The notes under the pieces: generated by a model
What the model was told of the DNA's origin: nothing
The model's database searches: none
What the model saw: the letters and a program-made list of their open reading frames with translations, nothing else
Part shown: positions 55,002 through 63,960 of the stretch, piece by piece
Position numbering within the stretch: the first letter of the stretch is position 1
How the letters are laid out: each line of letters opens with the position of its first letter
NCBI RefSeq assembly: GCF_006159205.1
Contig: NZ_CP040812.1
Span: 2,232,001-2,296,000 of the forward strand
DNA length: 64,000 bases
Direction: 5' to 3'
Source: Antarcticibacterium flavum
GTDB taxonomy: Bacteria > Bacteroidota > Bacteroidia > Flavobacteriales > Flavobacteriaceae
Position numbers and translations under genes: made by a program

Positions 55002-57662
55002 CTAATTTGCTCCATTATAATTATTTGTCTCCGTATTTTCTACATTGTCACCTGTTTTTAAATTTTCTTTTTCAAGCCAGTAAAGCAAGTATGGAATATT
55101 GAAGGCATGGGTCCAACCGAACACTCTTAATCCTTGGTTCATTTCCCAGTTTGTAAACCGGGGATTCTCTTGGCTCTCTGGTAAATTGGAAATCTCCAGT
55201 AATGCTTCGCTGTACACTTTCTGGTTTTCAAATTCGCTACTGTTTTTTGAAAGCTTGGAAACTTTTAGGACCTCTGCTCTTTCTAAAGCTTCTTCTAGAT
55301 AAATTTTATTACCGCTAAACTCATAACCTAGCAATAGTGGATGAATAGTAGCTAAATAAGATTCCATCTCATGGTTATACGGTGGCACATTAAGAACCCA
55401 TCGTGCGTGGTCTACAAGAACTTTTTTAATCCTGGTATCACCCGTTAACTGGTAATACTTATACAGGCCTTGAGCAACGTAGGTTTGGCTATAACCATAC
55501 CTGTCGATGAGGATGTTGCCTCCCTGTTCTTTTTGCAACTCCAGCATTGTTTCTACTCTTTTATCTAACTCTGTTCCATACTTCATTGATTTTGTAGCAT
55601 CAAATAATTCTACAAGGTTTAAAACTGAAAGATAAAGTCTTCTTCCCCTTAGATCGTGATCTCCCCAAATACGTTTCAAATATGTATCTCCAGTCATTTT
55701 AGCTACATCTAGAGCTCGGTGATTTCCACTTAAATAATAAGAAGCGATCCAACCCTGAATCCATACATGTGCACTTAGCAAAGAATACCAATGCTCTTCC
55801 GCATGCCTTCTTCCTATACCTAAGTAAGGTGTTGATTCAGGTTCATCCTCATAGTTCCAGAAATCTATGGCATCATTTATTTGACCTAAATAAGTTCTCT
55901 TTCTTGGCCAGTGTACATTATCAACATCCATGGTATGATTGCTCATTGCTTCTGCCAAATAATAATATTTTGGATTACCTGTTCTCATAAAGTTGGTCCA
56001 AAATTGAAAATCAACAGTGGGTTCATTATTATTCCACTGGTGCCATTCTCCTGCAATATAATAGTTCTTGCCATCTCCATAATCAAACATCCCGTACCAT
56101 GGCTCCCAATCCTGATTGAAAGACCACCAATCGTATTTATATTGTAATGCATTTTCAAATTCCTGATGTGCTGAAGAGTATGCAGCCATATTACCATAAA
56201 CCTTTGATTCGGCGTACCATTCCGGCGCGGCATGTGCCACAGGAGAATTTAACGAATAGTCCATGATGGCTTCGATCTCTTCAGCATCAGATCCTTGATG
56301 AAAATAATATATGAATTCGGTAGTTTTCGTGATTCCCTGCGCAAAATTTCCTAACATCCCACCATCCTTTTCCGTATGTTTTCTTGCAAAATTCATTGGC
56401 TCAACTTCCGGAGGCCAGATATATCCATTTAATGAATTGGTTTTAAGATCAACTTGAATTTCCTTAGGATACTCCTGGAAAAAATTTTTAATCCCAAGGC
56501 TTATGCCCTTTGAAAAATCTGAAATATCCACCCATCCGTTAGATCTTTGTGTATCTTTTAGAGATTGGCCCCCCCGATATATTTCAGATTTAAATCCTTC
56601 TATTCTTTTTGTAGGGGAGGAAGTTTTTTCCGGATTGTTTTGTTTAGGCCCCGTTTGTAAAACACCAACTTTCTGATTTCCGGGATCATCAAGTGTAAAC
56701 AGGCTAGAAGAGGCTTTATTATACCAATCACCCTCATGAGTGGAAGTAATAAACTTTACGTCATTAGCTAAGTGGTAGTTGAAAGTTATTCCTGAACCTG
56801 CTATTTGGTCATCGGGCTGAGTCCATCCGGGATCGTTCATAGTTTCCTCAGAAAGTATAATATTATTCTGCGTTGCAATATTCGCATGATCTCCCTCCCG
56901 GTTTTTATGTTTGTCAGGATTCCCGGTATAGGTAATGGTGTGTAACACCCTAATAAAAGATTTTCCTGCATAAGCATGAACACGAATTTCAAATGGAGAT
57001 GGGTTATTGGCATTTTCATAGACATACGTCCCTTCGATCCGAAAGATTGTGTGCAATGGACCCGACCCTTTTTCCCTAAACACCTCGTGAATGACAGCCT
57101 TTGACATATCTAACCCATTATCATCCAGAATATCCAAAAACGTCCCTCTTCTTTTGTCTGGGGCTGATGCAATGATTTCATTAGCATCAAAAATTCCATC
57201 ATCGTTTTGATCTAAATAGACCTTATCAAGAAAACCATTACCTTGTTTATTAATCGAAAATTTAAGCGGTCCTGTATTGACAGTTATTCCGCCCTGTGGT
57301 CTCATGTTGTTGGTGGAAATAATACCATTGGAAACCCTGGAGGGTAAAATACCCTCTCCATACTCCAGTGTATAATTTGCAGACTCTTCGGAGAAAAAGA
57401 AAACCCAAATCCATTTTACACTTTCATCTGCCGGTAACCATGTAGTTACTTCTGTGGTTTGAATGGGAATTTCTTTTCCTTGATTGTTTAATAGCCGAAT
57501 GTTATCAACTGAATATAATTCTCCTAGAGGAAAGGGAATTCCCATAGTAATTGGGGCTCCTTTTACATTATTTTCAACTGTTATAGGTAATTGTTTTATA
57601 TTTTTCGCAAAATTAGTAGTTGCACACAGAAGTGCAACAATCATGATTATTAGATTCTTCAT
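55002..57662 (-). CDS. PL26/YetA-like exo-rhamnogalacturonan-lyase family protein
   Basis: An 886-residue secreted protein with signal peptide (1-19). The N-terminal segment PITVENNVKGAPITMGIPFPLGEL is typical of the PcRGLX/YetA N-terminal domain; a central beta-sandwich follows (about 130-480) and then a helical alpha/alpha-toroid-like region (about 490-860, with HAEEHWYSLLSAHVWIQGW). This matches the family of Penicillium exo-rhamnogalacturonan lyase (PL26). Bacterial members have not all been tested, so pectin specificity cannot be assumed. It follows the ROK kinase and precedes the DASS symporter. Confidence 0.78.
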   Translation of the reverse strand: MKNLIIMIVALLCATTNFAKNIKQLPITVENNVKGAPITMGIPFPLGELYSVDNIRLLNNQGKEIPIQTTEVTTWLPADESVKWIWVFFFSEESANYTLEYGEGILPSRVSNGIISTNNMRPQGGITVNTGPLKFSINKQGNGFLDKVYLDQNDDGIFDANEIIASAPDKRRGTFLDILDDNGLDMSKAVIHEVFREKGSGPLHTIFRIEGTYVYENANNPSPFEIRVHAYAGKSFIRVLHTITYTGNPDKHKNREGDHANIATQNNIILSEETMNDPGWTQPDDQIAGSGITFNYHLANDVKFITSTHEGDWYNKASSSLFTLDDPGNQKVGVLQTGPKQNNPEKTSSPTKRIEGFKSEIYRGGQSLKDTQRSNGWVDISDFSKGISLGIKNFFQEYPKEIQVDLKTNSLNGYIWPPEVEPMNFARKHTEKDGGMLGNFAQGITKTTEFIYYFHQGSDAEEIEAIMDYSLNSPVAHAAPEWYAESKVYGNMAAYSSAHQEFENALQYKYDWWSFNQDWEPWYGMFDYGDGKNYYIAGEWHQWNNNEPTVDFQFWTNFMRTGNPKYYYLAEAMSNHTMDVDNVHWPRKRTYLGQINDAIDFWNYEDEPESTPYLGIGRRHAEEHWYSLLSAHVWIQGWIASYYLSGNHRALDVAKMTGDTYLKRIWGDHDLRGRRLYLSVLNLVELFDATKSMKYGTELDKRVETMLELQKEQGGNILIDRYGYSQTYVAQGLYKYYQLTGDTRIKKVLVDHARWVLNVPPYNHEMESYLATIHPLLLGYEFSGNKIYLEEALERAEVLKVSKLSKNSSEFENQKVYSEALLEISNLPESQENPRFTNWEMNQGLRVFGWTHAFNIPYLLYWLEKENLKTGDNVENTETNNYNGAN

Positions 57663-57678
57663 TTTTCTGAATTTAATT

Positions 57679-58509
57679 TTAAAAACATAAGGATGCCGCT
57701 CCTAATATTGCAGATCCTGGTTTATTTGATATTTTAATGTTGAAATTTTCAAGTTGTTTTTGGTAGGCAAAAGATTCGAGTGAAAATTCCAAAGATTTTT
57801 GAAAGTAATTATAAGCCTTACTTATTGAACCCCCAATGACTATGGCTTCCGGTGCATATAAATAAAGTATATTTTTAATGACCTCACCAAGATGAGCACC
57901 ATATTCATTAAATGCTTGGATGGCAAATAAATCTCCTTTTGAGGCGGAAAAAAAAAGGTCCTTAGAGTTTATTCCGTAATTGTTGGTAAAGAAAAAACTG
58001 CCTGCATAATCCTCTATTATACTATTCTTGTAGGTCACCATGCCAATTTCACCAGCCCCACAAAGAACCCCGCTGTACAATTTTTCATTAATAATAATTC
58101 CCATTCCTATGCCAGTTCCAAGGGATAAGCCTATAAAGTCTTTATAATTACGGCCTTTTCCATAAATTTTTTCTCCCATGGCGAAACAGTTAGCATCGTT
58201 ATTAATAAAAACCGGTAAATTATAACGCTCTTCCATAAGGTCTTTCAATTCTATCTTTTTCCAGGAAGGAATGTTCTGAACATCATAAACAACCCCTGTT
58301 ACCGGATCTACAACCCCAGGAACTCCTATGCCAATGCTTTCTGAATCCTTGTTTATAACACTCTCTATACAATCATACAGATCCTCCAATATTCGTTTTG
58401 AAGAGGCTTCTTTCCTAACAGGAACTAATGATTTTTTCTCTATTATACCTTTTGAAACTCTTCCTGCTTTTAAATTTGAGCCTCCAATATCAACCCCAAT
58501 CACTTTCAT
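57679..58509 (-). CDS. ROK-family sugar kinase without the zinc motif
   Basis: A 276-residue cytoplasmic kinase. The phosphate loop GVDIGGSNLKAG (5-16), the catalytic Asp105 in NNDANCFAMGE and GLSLGTGIGMGI are present. The usual sequence GHxxxxxxxxxCxCGxxGCxE is missing: GEIGMVTY (153-160) has Met in place of the zinc His, and the following loop has no cysteines. This resembles the non-zinc ROK kinases. It probably phosphorylates an amino sugar or uronate brought in by the MFS carrier, whose stop overlaps its start by 4 nt (ATGA). Confidence 0.87.
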   Translation of the reverse strand: MKVIGVDIGGSNLKAGRVSKGIIEKKSLVPVRKEASSKRILEDLYDCIESVINKDSESIGIGVPGVVDPVTGVVYDVQNIPSWKKIELKDLMEERYNLPVFINNDANCFAMGEKIYGKGRNYKDFIGLSLGTGIGMGIIINEKLYSGVLCGAGEIGMVTYKNSIIEDYAGSFFFTNNYGINSKDLFFSASKGDLFAIQAFNEYGAHLGEVIKNILYLYAPEAIVIGGSISKAYNYFQKSLEFSLESFAYQKQLENFNIKISNKPGSAILGAASLCF

Positions 58510-59777
58510 ACTAATGTTTTTGTTTGTTTTTTAAAGCTGAAGACTTTATTGTTAACGATAGGTTTGGACCAAAAACCTATAGTTAGGATAAAAATGAGTG
58601 GTAGAATTAGAAAAAACAACCCGGTTTTGAGGCTCGTAATTTCACCAATTGATCCAACAATAAATGGAAAGATTGCCCCCCCGGCAATACCCGTACACAG
58701 AATACCCGATAATGCTCCATGATTACTTGCGGTTGAATTCAGGGCAAGAGAAAATATAATTGACCACATTACAGAAATAAAAAAGCCAATTAGAGGAAAC
58801 GCAATGAGTGCAATATTAGCTGTGCCAGTCAGGGCCGCTATTAGGCTTAGAATTGTAATCACAGTAGCTAAAATTAATACTTTCCTACTATCCATAAATT
58901 TTAAAAGGAGGAGACCGAGCAGACAGCCTGCTGTTAACATTGCCCAAAAATATGCAACTGTATTAGCTCCTACAGTTCTTGGATCCAGATCGTGATATTG
59001 CAATAAGAACTGAGAGATCCAGTTTCCGACACCCTGCTCGGTGCCAACATAACAAAAGATACCTAGAAAGTAAAGCAGTACCCATCGGCTTTTTAAAAGT
59101 TGCAGATAGGAATCAAAAGACCCAGCCCGTTCATCTTCATTTTTTATGAAAATTGGATATTTTGTTACTAATACTATAACCAATAAGCACAAAGAAATTG
59201 CAGCAAAAACGATATAGAGAGCTACCCAAGGCAAGTTCACCGGCACAAAGCTTCTTAATAAAGCTGCCGTATTATCAACGTTCGTAGCAGAGGTATTGAC
59301 CAAATATTTGTAAAGGAAAGGACTTGCAAAAGAGGCTAACCCGAAGAAAAGTTGTGCTAATACAGAATTGAATGCAAAATGTTCCTCACCTCCTGCCACT
59401 CGCAACATAGGGTTTATAATTACTTGTAGTACAGCCATACAGCATCCTAAAACAAAAAGTGTTAGAGAAAAGACCAGATACCCTGGAAATATAACGAAAC
59501 TCAAAGAGGTAACCGCCATCAATAGAAATGCTGCAGACAGTAATATCTTATTGCTATACTTTTCAGCAAGAAATCCGGCCGGTATGGACATCACTCCATA
59601 GGCAATAAAAAAAGAAAATGGTAAAAACCCGGTTAAAGTTAGGCTTAGATCAAAACTTTCTTTAACATCTGCAATAATAGAATTGAGAATGTTTGTTATA
59701 AAGGATATTACAAAGAATATCACGATAACCAGTACTACAATGTGATAATATTTAGGGGAGGTGCTTACTTTATTCAT
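58506..59777 (-). CDS. Sugar MFS transporter
   Basis: A 423-residue 12-helix major facilitator protein of the FucP-like/sugar group. I start at MNKVSTSPKYYH, directly before the first helix; a longer frame to 59867 would add a basic 30-residue stretch overlapping the PIG-L stop and is not typical. IPAGFLAEKYSNK is the loop 2-3 motif. It is linked by a 4-nt ATGA overlap to the ROK kinase, and the first PIG-L gene ends 22 nt upstream, so it should import the sugar released by the locus. Confidence 0.87.
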   Translation of the reverse strand: MNKVSTSPKYYHIVVLVIVIFFVISFITNILNSIIADVKESFDLSLTLTGFLPFSFFIAYGVMSIPAGFLAEKYSNKILLSAAFLLMAVTSLSFVIFPGYLVFSLTLFVLGCCMAVLQVIINPMLRVAGGEEHFAFNSVLAQLFFGLASFASPFLYKYLVNTSATNVDNTAALLRSFVPVNLPWVALYIVFAAISLCLLVIVLVTKYPIFIKNEDERAGSFDSYLQLLKSRWVLLYFLGIFCYVGTEQGVGNWISQFLLQYHDLDPRTVGANTVAYFWAMLTAGCLLGLLLLKFMDSRKVLILATVITILSLIAALTGTANIALIAFPLIGFFISVMWSIIFSLALNSTASNHGALSGILCTGIAGGAIFPFIVGSIGEITSLKTGLFFLILPLIFILTIGFWSKPIVNNKVFSFKKQTKTLV

Positions 59778-59799
59778 TAATTTTCTTGTTAGAATTCGC

Positions 59800-60690
59800 T
59801 TACAATTTTCCCAACATTGGGAACAATTCTTTAATCTCCTTTTCAGTCGGCTGTTTGCCATATTCACAGATTTCCAAAAATTCTACGTGGCTAACATCAG
59901 AGGTTTTTATACCTGGGTACCATTTATTTATTGCCGCTGCCTCTGATTCGTTGTAAGCTTTAGGAGAACGATTATTTTTTAACCAGGTAAGCCTCTCTTC
60001 TTTTCCTTCAGGGATTTCAGACTCTGGAATTTTGTTTGTCCATGGCCCCCATTCAAACATCTGGGATTCATGGGCAGCCAGCGCCTCCATTTTTTGATCA
60101 TAAACATTATCTATGACTATGGCTATATCTTTGGAAAAGGGATTTGGCTTTTGAAAGTTATCGTTCATATATAGAAACACAGGATTTTTTTCCAGAGGAG
60201 GAGTGTCTGGTGTTACGTTAGGGACGATCACCAGATATGCTGCATCCTGAACAGCAATTCCTGCATTTCTATGGTCCGGGTGATAATCATTTGGGCGTAG
60301 GCCTAATACAATATCAGCATCCCATTCCCTTATTTTTCTTATTACTTGCTGTCTAACCTGAAGGTTAGGAATCAGCTCTCCGTCGTGATTATCAAGAACC
60401 TCATATTCTATTCCCAGGATCTCACCTGCACGCTTTGCTTCTGCCCTGCGTCTTTTACCTAAAATACCTCCCCCCATGTTCTGGTGTCCGGCATCGCCGT
60501 TTGTAAGAGCCAGAAATTTGACCTTGTGTCCCATTTTGGCAAATAAGGCGGCCGTTCCCCCAAATTTAAAATCACAGTCATCTGGATGAGCACCAATGGC
60601 GATGATATTTAAAACTTTCTTTTCGTTTTCTTGCGCGCTCATAGTTACTCCAAAGGTTAGCAGGGCGGCTAATAGTATGATTTTCTTCAT
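59800..60690 (-). CDS. Secreted PIG-L family deacetylase, paralog 3
   Basis: A 296-residue protein with signal peptide (1-19) and a LmbE/PIG-L domain, a zinc-dependent N-deacetylase fold. The zinc motif AHPDD (34-38), NGDAGH and the second metal/active-site block DYHPDHRNAG (about 135-144) are intact. The substrate is probably an N-acetylated sugar. It is the third of three tandem paralogs; its start overlaps the previous stop by 4 nt. Long DNHDGEL and NPVFLY stretches are shared by all three. Confidence 0.9.
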   Translation of the reverse strand: MKKIILLAALLTFGVTMSAQENEKKVLNIIAIGAHPDDCDFKFGGTAALFAKMGHKVKFLALTNGDAGHQNMGGGILGKRRRAEAKRAGEILGIEYEVLDNHDGELIPNLQVRQQVIRKIREWDADIVLGLRPNDYHPDHRNAGIAVQDAAYLVIVPNVTPDTPPLEKNPVFLYMNDNFQKPNPFSKDIAIVIDNVYDQKMEALAAHESQMFEWGPWTNKIPESEIPEGKEERLTWLKNNRSPKAYNESEAAAINKWYPGIKTSDVSHVEFLEICEYGKQPTEKEIKELFPMLGKL

Positions 60691-61580
60691 TGTTTTTTAT
60701 TGTTAAGCATTGGAAATAATCTTAAAATTTCTGCTTCAGTTGGTTGTTTTCCATATTCGCATATTTCAAAAGCTTCGGCATATTTTATTTCTTCGCCCCT
60801 ATCTTCCCCATACCATTTTTTTAATGCCTTTCGGACTTGAGAGGATATGTCTAATGTCCATCTGTCTGTAAGCCACTCCTTTCTTTCTTTAATGTTCTCC
60901 GGAACTTCTGAAAGCTCCTTATCTACCCAAGGTAGCCATTCGTACATTTGAGAAGTATGGGCATCGTGCGCATCCATTTTTAAATCAAATACCGAAGTGA
61001 TGTCAACTGCGATGTCAGGCTGGAAAGGATATGGCTTTTCAAAGTCATCTTCTAGGTACAGAAACACTGGATTTTTTTCTAAAGGTTTCGTGTTCGGAGT
61101 TATGTTGGGGACAATAACCAGATATGCTGCATCCTGCACCAAAATTCCAGTATTACGATGATCTGGATGATAGTCAACTGGTCTGTGAGTTATAACGATA
61201 TCTGCATTCCAGTTGCGAATTTCTCTAATAATCTGATGTCTTATATCTAGAGTGGGTAATAATTCCCCGTCGTGGTTGTCCAGAACGGTATAAGTTTCTA
61301 TCCCAAGTCTTTTTGCAGCCTCTTTGGCTTCGGCTCTTCTTATTTTAGTCAGGTGCCCACCTCCTTTATTGAAATGACCTGCATCGCCGTTGGTCACAGA
61401 AACGAACTTTACCTTGTGACCCATTTTAGCAAATAAAGCAGCTGTACCACCCATTTGTTGATCGGTGTCATCTGGATGAGCGCCTATAGCTATAATTCTC
61501 AAAGGTTCCTCAAAACTGTTCTGTCCATAAGTGGATATTCCAAAACTGGCCAGGAAAAATAGAATTAGAAAATTCTTCAT
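60687..61580 (-). CDS. Secreted PIG-L family deacetylase, paralog 2
   Basis: A 297-residue secreted PIG-L/LmbE enzyme. Signal peptide 1-20, AHPDD at 34-38 (followed by TDQQMGG, where paralogs 1 and 3 have NKF or FKF), and HPDHRNTG. It is very close to paralog 1 over the whole length. It lies 8 nt after paralog 1 and overlaps paralog 3 by 4 nt, so all three are translated from one message. Differences near the metal site suggest divided substrate preference. Confidence 0.9.
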   Translation of the reverse strand: MKNFLILFFLASFGISTYGQNSFEEPLRIIAIGAHPDDTDQQMGGTAALFAKMGHKVKFVSVTNGDAGHFNKGGGHLTKIRRAEAKEAAKRLGIETYTVLDNHDGELLPTLDIRHQIIREIRNWNADIVITHRPVDYHPDHRNTGILVQDAAYLVIVPNITPNTKPLEKNPVFLYLEDDFEKPYPFQPDIAVDITSVFDLKMDAHDAHTSQMYEWLPWVDKELSEVPENIKERKEWLTDRWTLDISSQVRKALKKWYGEDRGEEIKYAEAFEICEYGKQPTEAEILRLFPMLNNKKQ

Positions 61581-61588
61581 ATAATAAG

Positions 61589-62491
61589 TTATAATTTCTT
61601 ACTTAACATCGGGAAGAGATTTCTTATTTCTTCTGTAGAAGGGCGTCTACCGTATTCACAAATTTCAAAAGATTCAGCATATTTAACATTTGTAGCATGT
61701 TCTTCTCCGTACCACTTTTTTAGTGACTCACGCTCGGCAGGAGTTATACTCCCTGACCAGTTTTTAGCTAAAAATTCTCGTCTTTTATCTTCTTGTTGAG
61801 GTACCTCCTCTAATTTACCTCCTGTCCAAGGCAGCCATTCATACATTTGGGATTGATGAGCACCTAATCCATCAAGTTTTTTCTCAAATACCTTTGTTAT
61901 GTCCACTGTAATATCTGGTTGAAAAGGGTATGGTTTCTGAAAATGATCTTCCAAATAAAGGAATACGGGGTTTTTTTCAAGCGGCTCTGTATCTGGTGTC
62001 ACATTAGGGACTATTACCAGGTAAGCCGCATCTTGAACCAATATTCCAGTATATCTGTGATCTGGGTGGTAATCTGCAGGTCTGGGGGATAATACAATAT
62101 CTGAATTCCAGTTTCGTATTTCTCTAATTAGTTGATGACGTACATCAAGTGTTGGTAATAGCTCCCCATCATGGTTATCCAGGACCTTATATTCCTTAAT
62201 ACCGAGCTTTTTAGCTGAATTTTCTGCTTCTTTACGTCTAATCCTGGCCAGAGCTCCGCCACCTTTATTATAATGCCCTGCATCGCCATTAGTGACAGAA
62301 ACAAATTTCACATTATGTCCCATTTCTGCAAATAGAACAGCGGTACCTCCAAATTTGTTATCAGCATCATCAGGGTGGGCCCCAATAACAATTATATTCA
62401 GGGGTTGATCAGGTTTTTGTTGTGCCTTTGCATTAACTGCCATCAGAAAAACAAAAGTACCTGCCATTATATTTAAAAATTGCTTTTTCAT
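61589..62491 (-). CDS. Secreted PIG-L family deacetylase, paralog 1
   Basis: A 300-residue secreted PIG-L/LmbE enzyme. Signal peptide to about residue 23 (AKAQ), AHPDD at 38-42, SVTNGDAGHYNKGGG, and DYHPDHRYTG. All expected metal ligands are present. It is the first of three tandem copies downstream of susD. An 18-bp perfect hairpin in the spacer before it may stop or stabilise part of the transcript. Confidence 0.9.
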   Translation of the reverse strand: MKKQFLNIMAGTFVFLMAVNAKAQQKPDQPLNIIVIGAHPDDADNKFGGTAVLFAEMGHNVKFVSVTNGDAGHYNKGGGALARIRRKEAENSAKKLGIKEYKVLDNHDGELLPTLDVRHQLIREIRNWNSDIVLSPRPADYHPDHRYTGILVQDAAYLVIVPNVTPDTEPLEKNPVFLYLEDHFQKPYPFQPDITVDITKVFEKKLDGLGAHQSQMYEWLPWTGGKLEEVPQQEDKRREFLAKNWSGSITPAERESLKKWYGEEHATNVKYAESFEICEYGRRPSTEEIRNLFPMLSKKL

Positions 62492-62512
62492 ATTTCTTAA
62501 ATATTAAAATAA

Positions 62513-62551
62513 ATATCACATCAGGACTTGTTACAAGTCCTGATGTGATAT
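62513..62551 (-). repeat. Perfect 18-bp inverted repeat between susD and the PIG-L genes
   Basis: Arms at 62513-62530 and 62534-62551 are perfectly complementary around TTA. Leftward, the hairpin is followed by TTATTTTAA, so it may act as a partial terminator or as a barrier that protects the susCD message from 3' decay. Confidence 0.8.
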
Positions 62552-62564
62552 GGCTAATTAGAAT

Positions 62565-63950
62565 TTAATTTTGAACGAAATTAGGATTTATGTCCATTTC
62601 ACGTTGTGGAATGAAAAATAATTCCCTTACGTCAGAAGGATCAACCACAGGTTCGGCTGTTTCAAAAACCTCTCTTTCAAAGCCAAATCTTCTCAAATCT
62701 GGCCACCGGTGATTTTCAAAAGCCAATTCCAGTTGTCTTTCCTTTAGTAATTTTTCTTCGAAACTACCAGGAGTAGTTTCATCTATTCCCTCCAGACCTG
62801 CTCTTTGTCTTATCTGGTTTATCAAATTATAACTTTCGGTAGACTCTCCAATTGCTTCAGCAAGCATAAGTAATACATCAGCATATCTGAAAACAACAAA
62901 ATTTACATCTGAATCATTTTCGGTAGGGGGATCACTTTCGTATTTACGAATATAATTCGCCATTACAGTCTCTCCCTGGGCATTTTCATATGAAGTGCCA
63001 AGAGACACCTGAAATCTTTCATCCTGGGGATCAAACGAATTTACTATTGCCGGTGTTGGCCTATTACGCCCAAAACCGGATCCAGTTTGTAAAAAGGCAC
63101 TAGGGGAAAAATCATTCGTGAAAGAACTTCCTTGTCCAATACCTCCACTAACAAATTGAACTTCAAAAATTGATTCATCATTGTTTTCATTCTGAGGGCC
63201 CCATAAATCTGCATAATTATCTAATAACGTATAATTATAATTATTAATAATCCGCCTTAAAACTTCTTCCGCGGAACTGTTTTGGTCTACAGTTAATAAA
63301 ATTTTCGCTAACAAAGTAGCGGCAGCTCCTTTTGTGGCTCGGCCTTTTTCTGAAGACGGATAAGAAATCGGGAGTAAATTTTCCGCCCTTTCCAGATCGG
63401 TAATAAGTTGAGAATAAACGATGTCAGCATTTACTTGTTCTAATTCATCTCCGGGGTTAAATGGTGTTAATTGCAAGGGTATATTTCCATAAGCAACAGC
63501 TAAATGGTAATACATTAAAGATCTTAAGAAGATTGCTTCTCCTGTAATTCTTTCTTTTACAGAATTATCCATTTCAACAGATTCAATCCTATTCAGGATG
63601 ACATTGGAATTGGCAATTACCTTATAAGAGTTTACCCAAGCGGAAGTAACTGTTTCATTTAAAGGATCTTCTGTGAAATTATTAATTTCAGTATATTGTC
63701 TTGCCAAACCAGTAGCATCGGGTCCTTGGTCGGTGTTTTCAGATCTCATTTCGAACATAGTCCAATAAGCTCTACCGTAAACACCATTATCCTGTAGCCC
63801 AGAATAGCTTGCATTTATAGCAACATTGAAATCATCTGCATTACGATAAAATTCAGCTTCATTTCTATTAGAAATGGGCGCTAGCTCTGTAAAATCTTCA
63901 CAGGAAACTAAAAGAATTCCTAAAAGGAAAAGTATATTAATATTTTTCAT
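62565..63950 (-). CDS. susD: SusD/RagB-type glycan-binding lipoprotein
   Basis: A 461-residue outer-membrane lipoprotein (lipobox LVSC, Cys17) that forms the lid of a SusC TonB-dependent channel. The N-terminal helix-rich part has NADDFNVAINASYSGLQ, and the TPR-like helices follow. The C-terminal RQLELAFENHRWPDLRRFG and the FIPQREMDINPNFVQN end are textbook SusD. It starts 10 nt after the SusC stop. The bound glycan cannot be told from the sequence. Confidence 0.94.
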   Translation of the reverse strand: MKNINILFLLGILLVSCEDFTELAPISNRNEAEFYRNADDFNVAINASYSGLQDNGVYGRAYWTMFEMRSENTDQGPDATGLARQYTEINNFTEDPLNETVTSAWVNSYKVIANSNVILNRIESVEMDNSVKERITGEAIFLRSLMYYHLAVAYGNIPLQLTPFNPGDELEQVNADIVYSQLITDLERAENLLPISYPSSEKGRATKGAAATLLAKILLTVDQNSSAEEVLRRIINNYNYTLLDNYADLWGPQNENNDESIFEVQFVSGGIGQGSSFTNDFSPSAFLQTGSGFGRNRPTPAIVNSFDPQDERFQVSLGTSYENAQGETVMANYIRKYESDPPTENDSDVNFVVFRYADVLLMLAEAIGESTESYNLINQIRQRAGLEGIDETTPGSFEEKLLKERQLELAFENHRWPDLRRFGFEREVFETAEPVVDPSDVRELFFIPQREMDINPNFVQN

Positions 63951-63960
63951 ATTTTTTTTG

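Noticed and set aside
55985..56233. Small frames inside the PL26-like gene
   Set aside because: Out-of-frame shadows of the intact 886-codon gene.
59778..59867. 30-residue extension of the MFS carrier
   Set aside because: It overlaps the PIG-L stop and is a basic stretch unlike MFS N-termini.
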